DNA from: Opitutaceae bacterium
Lineage (GTDB): Bacteria; Verrucomicrobiota; Verrucomicrobiia; Opitutales; Opitutaceae
Length of the DNA: 64,000 nucleotides
NCBI GenBank assembly: GCA_016794785.1
Contig: JAEUHC010000008.1
Coordinates: 62,001 to 126,000 of the forward strand
Direction: 5' to 3'
How positions within the stretch are numbered: the first letter of the stretch is position 1; each line of letters begins with the position of its first letter. Below the pieces are notes generated by a model, which saw only the letters and a program-made list of their open reading frames with translations, was not told where the DNA came from and ran no database searches. Shown here one piece after another: positions 16,237-22,611 of this stretch. The translations under genes and the position numbers were made by a program.

Positions 16237-16263
16237 CGCGGGCCCGGCTCACCCGGGTCCGCG
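16237..16263 (-). terminator. Hairpin downstream of the 42-residue membrane peptide gene
   Basis: An 11-bp stem (cgcgggcccgg / ccgggtccgcg) with one mismatch or wobble and a 5-base loop begins 6 bases after the stop of the small gene at 16270-16398. The sequence after it on the minus strand is moderately T-rich (ttgcatttcc). Confidence 0.55.
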
Positions 16264-16269
16264 CGCGGG

Positions 16270-16398
16270 CTATTTGCCAAGCATCTTGGCAACGATGAAG
16301 ATCAAGATGGCGCCGAAGAGACCACCGCCTAAAAGAAAATAGATCAGGGAGTAGCCAGCGGCCGCGAGCGGCAGCGCGAGAGTGAGGAGTGATAGCAT
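16270..16398 (-). CDS. 42-residue hydrophobic membrane peptide
   Basis: A short frame that reads MLSLLTLALPLAAAGY, then a hydrophobic SLIYFLLGGGLFGAILIFIV, then AKMLGK and TAG. Two closely spaced hydrophobic segments separated by a Gly-rich turn make it a probable membrane hairpin. A strong hairpin follows its stop and a 16-base G-free leader precedes its ATG, as for neighbouring stress genes. It lies between the YciF-like gene and the multi-pass protein, all on the minus strand. No family is recognised; it was read directly from the bases. Confidence 0.6.
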   Translation of the reverse strand: MLSLLTLALPLAAAGYSLIYFLLGGGLFGAILIFIVAKMLGK

Positions 16399-16440
16399 GG
16401 TGAAGATGAGGAATCGGAGGTTGGGCGGGCCTTGGATTAT

Positions 16441-16974
16441 TTATTTGGCCTTGGTGGTCCGGCCCGCGGGAATCTTGCCTCCCGCGGCGAGAGCCTCGGC
16501 ATTCACCACCGTCGAAATGTCGGTGAGTTCCCGATTCGTGGCACCTTCCTCGTCGAGACTGGCCGTCAGCAACGCGACGATGCGGGTCTCGCCCAAGGCT
16601 TGGGCAAAGGCGCGCGCGGTGCCGTAGCCCGCCATCTCGTAGTGCTCGACGCGCTGGGCGGCACCGATGAGCGCGGCGTCGCGCACGGCATCCGGGCCTT
16701 TGATCCCGATGGCCTCCTCGCCTTCCTCGATCAAGCCCGCCATCGCGTGGCACATCTTGCCCTTGGGCGGCAGGCCGAGAGTTTTCAACGCCTGGGCCAG
16801 GCGAGCAGCGTGTTCCCGCGTTTGCGCAAGATGGGCGGTGAAGCCGGCTTTCAGATCGGGATGGGTGGCGGCCCGGGCCATTTTGGGCAGGGCCTTGATG
16901 AGCTGGTTCTCGGCGTGGAAGAGATCCTTGAGCTCATCGACGAGCAAGGCGTGGAGCGTAGGCAACGAGGACAT
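16441..16974 (-). CDS. YciF/YciE-type ferritin-like protein (DUF892)
   Basis: A 177-residue four-helix protein of the DUF892 family. The family start is seen in ALLVDELKDLFHAENQLIKALPKM, followed by metal-site-like Glu/His positions in helices 2-4 (HLAQTREHAARL, RVEHYEMAGYGTARAFA, LDEEGATNREL). Members are ferritin-like cytoplasmic proteins induced in stationary phase, osmotic or envelope stress; the exact reaction is unknown. It lies in the minus-strand stress group between the 42-residue peptide and CsbD. A 14-base G-free leader precedes the ATG. Confidence 0.9.
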   Translation of the reverse strand: MSSLPTLHALLVDELKDLFHAENQLIKALPKMARAATHPDLKAGFTAHLAQTREHAARLAQALKTLGLPPKGKMCHAMAGLIEEGEEAIGIKGPDAVRDAALIGAAQRVEHYEMAGYGTARAFAQALGETRIVALLTASLDEEGATNRELTDISTVVNAEALAAGGKIPAGRTTKAK

Positions 16975-17105
16975 GGGAGAAATGGATGCAGGATTGGGCT
17001 AGGGAGAGGGAGCGAAGCAAAATTGGACGGAAGAGAAGCGAGGACCCGTTTCCTCCGTGGCAGCGCTGGAATGCCACCACGGAAGAGACGGGCGCGCGGC
17101 GCCGA

Positions 17106-17366
17106 TCAATAACGAGAGGCCGGCTCGCCGTAGCGGACGGACGATTTCTCGTTGGTGCGATTCGCCGGACGATCACAGTCGCACGATTCGGACAGCGCGC
17201 GCTCGACCGCTTCGCGGGTCTCGCCCGTGCGCTTCTGGATGCGGCCGATGAGCTCATCCTCCTGGCCTTCAGCGAACGTGAGATCGTTGTCGGTGAGGTT
17301 TGCCCAGCGCTGTTTCAGCTTACCCTTGGCGATGTTCCAGTCCCCCTTGATGGTCAGTTTGTTCAT
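17106..17366 (-). CDS. CsbD-family stress protein
   Basis: An 86-residue hydrophilic protein. The first ~60 residues are a clear CsbD domain (IKGDWNIAKGKLKQRW, then LTDNDLTFAEGQEDELIGRIQKRTG). The tail after about residue 62 is longer than usual, with a Cys-x-Cys pair (SCDCDRP). CsbD proteins are general-stress proteins of unknown mechanism. The start at 17366 follows a 13-base G-free leader. The downstream neighbour is YciF-like, the classical partner in many genomes. Confidence 0.9.
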   Translation of the reverse strand: MNKLTIKGDWNIAKGKLKQRWANLTDNDLTFAEGQEDELIGRIQKRTGETREAVERALSESCDCDRPANRTNEKSSVRYGEPASRY

Positions 17367-17514
17367 GATGGGTGTTATTCTCTGTTTTTCGTTTTTATGT
17401 GGCTTCTGCTGGAAAGTGTGCGGGCACCCCACCTCTGATCATCAGGCCGCTCGGTGAGCGTCAGCACGATGCCAGGCGATGGGATTTCGGCCTACAGTGG
17501 CCTGAGCCCGGAAG

Positions 17515-17546
17515 GGAACGGCGGGCTTGGTCCCGCCCGCCGTTCC
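17515..17546 (-). terminator. Strong hairpin between secreted coiled-coil gene and csbD-like gene
   Basis: A perfect 12-bp stem (ggaacggcgggc / gcccgccgttcc) with the 8-base loop ttggtccc lies 46 bases after the stop of the minus-strand gene at 17593-18342 and upstream of the csbD-like gene. There is no T-run, but the stem is the strongest palindrome in this part. It probably ends the upstream transcript. Confidence 0.6.
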
Positions 17547-17592
17547 GCTGGTTGGATTCAAATTGCAGGAGGCGAGTCCTGCTCGGAGCGGA

Positions 17593-18342
17593 TCAATCGA
17601 CGAGCTTCTGCCACTCGGCCTTCACATCGGCCAAGAGGGAGTCGAACCACGCCTTGCGGAAATCCGAGTTCAGCTCTCCGCGCCGATCCTTGAGGGCCTT
17701 GACGCGGCGCTTGGCCGCATCGCGATCGGCGCCCTTCGGCAGCTTGTCCACCCGCGCTTCGAGGCGCTCGATCTCGGTGTCGAGGTGTGCGAGCGAGGCC
17801 TTGACCTCCGCTTTCGTCACGTCCGTGGGGTTGTTCCTGTAGGCGGCGATGTCGGCGTTGACGTTGACGGCGGCCGGGTTCGCGGCGGCGGCGGCTTCGG
17901 CCCGCGCCTTGCGGGCGGCCTCGTCGGTTTCGCGGGCATCGTTGAGCTGACGGTCGAGGCGCGCCTCGGGACTGCTGGAGAAGGTCTTCTTGGTCCAAGC
18001 CGAGAGCTTGTCGTATTCGGCTTTGATGTCGGCCTTCAGGCTATCGTAGCGGGCCTGCACAAAATTTTTTCGGAGTTCGCTGCGGCGCTCCTTGAGCGCC
18101 TTGATGCGCTGCTTGGCGGCGGCGCGTTCCTCGCGCGTAGGAGCGTTTTCCTCGAGCTTGTCCAAGGCATCGAGTTGGTTGTCGATGTCCTTGAGCATGG
18201 CCTTGAGCGCATCGCCCTTGGCCTCGGCGACCGCACCCTCCACCGACTGACCGTGGAGGACCGTGACCAAGGGCAGGCTGAGCAGCAGGGCCGAAGCGGG
18301 AAGCAGGGAGCGGAGCAGGGACTGGGATGTTTTCGTTTTCAT
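17593..18342 (-). CDS. Secreted coiled-coil protein with a tandem ~65-residue duplication
   Basis: A 249-residue protein with a signal peptide (about 1-31, ending LHGQS). It contains two clearly homologous helical modules, residues 52-116 and 186-249, aligned with a single gap. Both share the pattern AAK-R-(I/V)KALK-RR-EL, then YDSL/FDSL-AD-KAE-KL. The linker is Ala-rich. Charge and heptad-like leucines suggest coiled coils in the periplasm. No family is recognised; fold and size recall small periplasmic envelope-stress proteins. A 20-base G-free leader precedes the ATG. The divergent sigma-54 activator 375 bases away is a candidate regulator by position only. Confidence 0.75.
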   Translation of the reverse strand: MKTKTSQSLLRSLLPASALLLSLPLVTVLHGQSVEGAVAEAKGDALKAMLKDIDNQLDALDKLEENAPTREERAAAKQRIKALKERRSELRKNFVQARYDSLKADIKAEYDKLSAWTKKTFSSSPEARLDRQLNDARETDEAARKARAEAAAAANPAAVNVNADIAAYRNNPTDVTKAEVKASLAHLDTEIERLEARVDKLPKGADRDAAKRRVKALKDRRGELNSDFRKAWFDSLLADVKAEWQKLVD

Positions 18343-18717
18343 GATGGGTGATGGAAGGTGAACGAGGGCGGAAAATCCGCCGGGGTTCGGGACGTTGTGA
18401 TTGGGCTTAGCGATGGTTGGTTTTGCCCGGGTGACGCGGCGCCACTTCGGTCAAGTCCCACTGCTTACGCCCATCCCGTGCCCGGGAAATTAACTGGCAT
18501 TCTAACAACAGCCGGCCAATTGCTTGCGCGATATGAACGCTTGCACGCCATCCACTGCATCGGGCGTTTTGCAAAGCCAGCGACGACCCAACCCGGCAAT
18601 TCGCCCGTCAGTCGCCATCCGCTGCCCGGATATCTCACCCCACTATGGGAGCGAACGCCCCAAACGCGTGTCCATCATGAGCCTTGGCTTCAACTCCTTC
18701 ACTCCCACGCCCCTCCT
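18343..18717. other. 375-base divergent intergenic region
   Basis: This stretch separates the minus-strand secreted coiled-coil gene from the plus-strand sigma-54 activator and should hold promoters for both. I see no coding sequence, no clean sigma-70 boxes and no acceptable -24/-12 sigma-54 site. A frame in phase with the activator stays open here, but its sequence has no protein character. Confidence 0.4.
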
Positions 18718-20094
18718 GTGCGTATCTTAATCGTCGATGACCAGCGCACCGTGCGCCTCACCACCGCCCAAGCGGTAAAGGCCGAAGGCCACGAGGCGGA
18801 CACCGCCGACAGCGGCCGGGTGGCTCTCCTGAAACTGCAGGAGGAACGCTTCGACTTGGTGCTGCTCGATCTGCATCTCGACGGCTCGGCCGACGGGCTC
18901 GACTACGTGGCGAAGCTGCAAAAAGTGACCCCGGGGCTCGGCGTGGTCATCTTCACGGCGCAGGCGAGCATCGACACCGCGGTCGAGGCGATGCGGCGCG
19001 GCGCCCTCGACTACCTCGAGAAGCCTTTCACGCCGGAGCAGCTCCGCACCGTGCTCGCCCGCGTCGATCGCGCCCAGCGCCTGCGGCAGCGGGCCGAAGG
19101 CCTAGCCGATCAGGTCGCGCGCACGGCGCCGCCGGCGGATTTCGCGCCGGCGGAGCCGGCGATGCAGGCGGTGGTCGAAGTGATCGAACGCGCCGCCGGC
19201 ACGAAGGCGACCGTGCTGATCCTGGGCGAAAACGGCACGGGCAAGACCCAGCTCGCGCGCCATGCCCACGAACACAGCGCGGTGGCCGACGGACCCTTTG
19301 TGACCGTGAGCTGCCCCTCGCTCTCGCGCGAGCTGCTGGAAAGCGAACTCTTCGGCCATGTGGCGGGCGCCTTCACCGGTGCGGTGAAGGACAAGTGGGG
19401 CAAGGTCGAGGCCGCGCGTGGCGGCACGCTCTTCCTCGACGAAATCGGCGAGCTGCCGGCCGAGCTTCAGCCCAAGCTGCTGCGCCTCCTCCAGGAGCGC
19501 ACCTACGAGCGCGTGGGCGACACCAAGACCCGGCACTCCGATGCCCGCGTAATCGCCGCCACCAACCGCGACCTCGCCGCCGCCGTGAAGGCCGGCGCCT
19601 TCCGCGAGGATCTCTTCTACCGGCTCAACGTCATCACCGTGACCGTCCCGCCGCTGCGCGAACGGCCCGCGGACCTCGAGCGCCTCGCCCAGAGTTTTCT
19701 TAAATTCTTCGCCGAGGATGCCGGCCGCGCGGCGACCGGTTTCAGCCCAGGCGCATGGGCCGCCATTCGGGCGCATCCCTGGCCTGGCAACCTCCGCGAA
19801 CTGCGCAACGCCATCGAGCGCGCCGTCATCCTCTCACGCGGCGACCAGATCGAGCTCGGCGATCTGCCGGCGGAGCTTGGCGTCACGCGCACGGCCACCG
19901 TTGAATTGGGCGCGCTGGTGTCGCTTGATACCCTGGAGCAGGAGCACGTGCGCCGGGTGATCGCGCGCACCGTGAAACTCGAGGACGCCGCCGGCGTGCT
20001 CGGCATCGACATCGCCACGCTCTACCGCAAGCGCAAGCGCTGGGCCGCGGCGGCGGCTCCCCCCGCCGCAGCCGTCGAGGAGACCTCGCCGTGA
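18718..20094 (+). CDS. Sigma-54-dependent response regulator (NtrC family)
   Basis: A 458-residue enhancer-binding protein from the GTG at 18718. It has a receiver domain (1-120; acidic D7/D8, phospho-acceptor D51, K102 in EKPF), then an AAA+ domain (about 140-375) with Walker A GENGTGKT at 170-177, the sigma-54 contact loop GAFTGA at 217-222, and Walker B TLFLDEIGE. A C-terminal Fis-type helix-turn-helix ends it (DAAGVLGIDIATLYRKRKRW). It activates sigma-54 promoters when phosphorylated. The GTG is chosen because the receiver fold starts on the next codon. It is coupled to the KinB-like kinase by a 4-base overlap. A sigma-54-like site upstream of the stress gene at 29711 is a possible target. 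Confidence 0.93.
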   Translation: MRILIVDDQRTVRLTTAQAVKAEGHEADTADSGRVALLKLQEERFDLVLLDLHLDGSADGLDYVAKLQKVTPGLGVVIFTAQASIDTAVEAMRRGALDYLEKPFTPEQLRTVLARVDRAQRLRQRAEGLADQVARTAPPADFAPAEPAMQAVVEVIERAAGTKATVLILGENGTGKTQLARHAHEHSAVADGPFVTVSCPSLSRELLESELFGHVAGAFTGAVKDKWGKVEAARGGTLFLDEIGELPAELQPKLLRLLQERTYERVGDTKTRHSDARVIAATNRDLAAAVKAGAFREDLFYRLNVITVTVPPLRERPADLERLAQSFLKFFAEDAGRAATGFSPGAWAAIRAHPWPGNLRELRNAIERAVILSRGDQIELGDLPAELGVTRTATVELGALVSLDTLEQEHVRRVIARTVKLEDAAGVLGIDIATLYRKRKRWAAAAAPPAAAVEETSP

Positions 20095-21956
20095 GACGCT
20101 GGAACTTCATCAGCGGCCTGACCGTAATCCTCCTGCTGCTGCTCGTGCTGTGCGGATTCTGCGTGTGGACGGCGCGCACGCTGAGCGGCGACATCGATCA
20201 AATAATCTCCAGCAATTTCGACACCCTGCGCGCGTTGCGCGGCATCCGTCTCGTCACGTCGCGCATCGACGCGCAATACCGCAGCAGCACGACCACGGGC
20301 GAGATCCCGCGCGCCCTCGGCCTCTACGAGCTCGCCCGCGCGGAGATGGATCAGCATGTCGCCATCGTCCGCCGCACCTCCTCCGAGGCGCCGGAAGAGG
20401 CGAAGCTGGTCACCCGCCTGGAAACGCTGGTGAAGGACTACTTCACCTATTACGACGAGTATCTGGCCCTCGGCCGTTTTGAAGGTGACCGCTTCAAGGC
20501 CCTCACCCGCAGCCTCGCGCAGAATGCCGCGGAGATCACCGAGGTGACCGTCATACTCTCCGACATGAACGAACGCGACGTGCTGCACCGCCGCGCCCTC
20601 GCCACGGCCAAGGGCCAGCGCGTGGTTTACATCGCGCTCGGCATCGCGGTGTTCTCGATCGGCATCTACGTGTGGACCTCGATCCGGCTCACCCGCGCGA
20701 TCTTCGACCCCTTGCGCCAGCTGCGCGACTCGATCGTGAAGGTCGGCCAGCGCCAGTTCGATGTGGCCGTGCCCGTGAAAAGCGGCGACGAACTCGCCCA
20801 GATCGCCACCACGTTCAACACCATGGCGGCCGAGCTGCGCGCCTACGTCGCCGAAAGCGATCAGCGCGTCGTGGAGGCCAACCGCGTGAGCCGCGCCATC
20901 CTCGAGGCCCTGCCCTACCCGGTTTACATCGTGGACGACAGCTTCGCGGTGAAGCTGATGAATCCCCGCGCGGAGCAGCTCTCCGCGGCGCTGGAGATTC
21001 CGGACGCCGTGCCCGGAGCCGTGCGCCGCGCCATCGACGACGCGGCGGCCATCGGCGGCGAACTCATCGGCGATGATCTGCACCGCGCCGTCGAGATTGC
21101 CCTCCCGGCCGCGACCGGCACGCCCGCCACGTTCCTGCCCCAGGTCTTTCGCATGGCGGGCGCCGCGGGGCTCAACGAGGGCTGGGCCGTGCTGCTGATG
21201 GATGTGACGAAACTCCGTCAGTTCGACCTGGCGAAATCGAAGGCGCTCTCGATCATCGGCCACGAGGTCAAGACCCCCGTCACCAGCATCCGCATGACGC
21301 TGCACCTCCTCCTCGAGGAGAAGATCGGCCCGCTCACCGCCGACCAGCGGGAGCTCGTGCAGGCGGGCCGTGACGACTGCGAGCGCCTCCTCACGGTGCT
21401 GCAAGCGCTGCTGGAGCTGGCGCGCTTCGAGAGCGGCCGGGTCACCATGCGTCTCGTCCCCGTGCCGCCCGGGGATCTCCTCGCTCAGGCCGATTCCATG
21501 CACGGCGACTATCTGCGGCGCCTGGGCGTCGCGATCGTGACGGAGCCGATCACCCCCACCCTGCCCGCGGTGCTGGCTGACGCGATCCACGTCGTGCGCG
21601 TGCTGGGAAACTTTCTCAACAACGCCGCCAAATATGGCGTGCCTGATAAGCCCGTGACGCTGCGCGCGGAGCTGCGGGCCGACTCCTTCGTGCGCCTGAG
21701 CGTGCGCAACCACACGTCGCGGCCGCTCACCGAGGCGGAGCAGACCAAGGTGTTCGATCCTTTCTATCGCCGGGAAGGCGAGGGCTCGGAGGGCACGGGC
21801 CTCGGCCTCACCATCTGCCGCGAGATCGCCGCCGCGCACAGCGGGCGCATCGGGGTCTGGGCTTCGGGCGACTTGGTGGATTTTTATCTGGATTTGCGCA
21901 TCGTCTCCTCATCCCGAAACCATGTCCCCGAACTCTCCACCCCACCCTCAGCCTGA
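20091..21956 (+). CDS. KinB-like membrane sensor histidine kinase
   Basis: A 621-residue kinase with a GTG start overlapping the activator's stop (GTGA). Two membrane segments (about 7-29 and 180-203) enclose a ~150-residue periplasmic helical sensor. A HAMP domain (about 205-257), a PAS-like region, the phospho-acceptor box with H391 (IIGHEVKTP) and an ATPase domain (NFLNNAAKYG, then GEGSEGTGLGL) follow. The region after H391 matches KinB closely. It should phosphorylate the sigma-54 activator encoded just upstream. Its signal is unknown; the sensor has no obvious ligand motif. Confidence 0.92.
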   Translation: MRRWNFISGLTVILLLLLVLCGFCVWTARTLSGDIDQIISSNFDTLRALRGIRLVTSRIDAQYRSSTTTGEIPRALGLYELARAEMDQHVAIVRRTSSEAPEEAKLVTRLETLVKDYFTYYDEYLALGRFEGDRFKALTRSLAQNAAEITEVTVILSDMNERDVLHRRALATAKGQRVVYIALGIAVFSIGIYVWTSIRLTRAIFDPLRQLRDSIVKVGQRQFDVAVPVKSGDELAQIATTFNTMAAELRAYVAESDQRVVEANRVSRAILEALPYPVYIVDDSFAVKLMNPRAEQLSAALEIPDAVPGAVRRAIDDAAAIGGELIGDDLHRAVEIALPAATGTPATFLPQVFRMAGAAGLNEGWAVLLMDVTKLRQFDLAKSKALSIIGHEVKTPVTSIRMTLHLLLEEKIGPLTADQRELVQAGRDDCERLLTVLQALLELARFESGRVTMRLVPVPPGDLLAQADSMHGDYLRRLGVAIVTEPITPTLPAVLADAIHVVRVLGNFLNNAAKYGVPDKPVTLRAELRADSFVRLSVRNHTSRPLTEAEQTKVFDPFYRREGEGSEGTGLGLTICREIAAAHSGRIGVWASGDLVDFYLDLRIVSSSRNHVPELSTPPSA

Positions 21957-22590
21957 GGCCGCCCGGCCCCGAGTGCTCGTCGTCGACGACGAGGCCTCGG
22001 TCCGGCTGGGCTGCGTGCTGGCGTTGCGATCGGATGGCTGGGATGCGACGGGCGAAAGCTCTTCGCGCGGCGCGCTCGAGCGCCTGACCACTCGCGGCGA
22101 GCACTACGACGTGCTCGTGCTGGACTACGCCATGCCGGGCATGAACGGGCTGGAACTCATCGCCGCGCTCGATCCCCGCACCCGGCCGCCCACCCTGCTG
22201 GCCAGCGCCCATGCGGACGGCGCGGTGGCCTGCGCAGCCCTGAAGCTGGGCGTGTGGGATTTCCTGGCGAAACCCCTCGTGCCCGACGAACTGAGGCGGC
22301 GCGTGCGCCGGCTCCTGACCCGGCGCGACGATGCGAAAGCCCCCGACGCCTGGCTGGCGCGCGCCCTTGGGCATTGCCAAAACTGCGCGTGGGACGAAGC
22401 GCTGCGCGAACTCGATACGTGGCCCGATGCGGAGCGGCAGCAGCCGGCTCAACTGCTGAGCGGACTCATCCATCAGATGACGGACCGGAGGGAACCCGCG
22501 GCCGCGGCATTCAAACGCGCGCAGTGGTGGCCCGAATGGCACACCCAAGGGGCGGATATCTGGCAAGAGCTGGCGCGCCGGCTTGGTTAG
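21922..22590 (+). CDS. Response regulator with a C-terminal helical output region
   Basis: A 222-residue protein with a receiver domain at about 15-135 (VLVVDDE with the two acidic residues, phospho-Asp in VLVLDYAMPG, Lys in LAKPL). The ~85-residue C-terminal part is predicted helical (WDEALRELDTWP, then AAAAFKRAQWWPEW) and looks like one or two TPR-like hairpins rather than a DNA-binding domain. The start overlaps the kinase gene by 35 bases. It is the third gene of the activator-kinase-receiver operon and may tune phosphate flow. It lacks a known output domain. Confidence 0.88.
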   Translation: MSPNSPPHPQPEAARPRVLVVDDEASVRLGCVLALRSDGWDATGESSSRGALERLTTRGEHYDVLVLDYAMPGMNGLELIAALDPRTRPPTLLASAHADGAVACAALKLGVWDFLAKPLVPDELRRRVRRLLTRRDDAKAPDAWLARALGHCQNCAWDEALRELDTWPDAERQQPAQLLSGLIHQMTDRREPAAAAFKRAQWWPEWHTQGADIWQELARRLG

Positions 22591-22611
22591 GGTGTTGCGG
22601 GAAGCTCGAAA

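Noticed and set aside
18480..18540. Possible sigma-54 promoter in the divergent region
   Set aside because: TGGC-like and TTGT-like pieces are present, but the spacing is one base short of the -24/-12 rule and the consensus match is poor.
18358..18717. N-terminal extension of the sigma-54 activator by 120 residues
   Set aside because: The frame is open but the sequence has no domain signal; the receiver domain begins at the GTG at 18718, giving the normal NtrC length.
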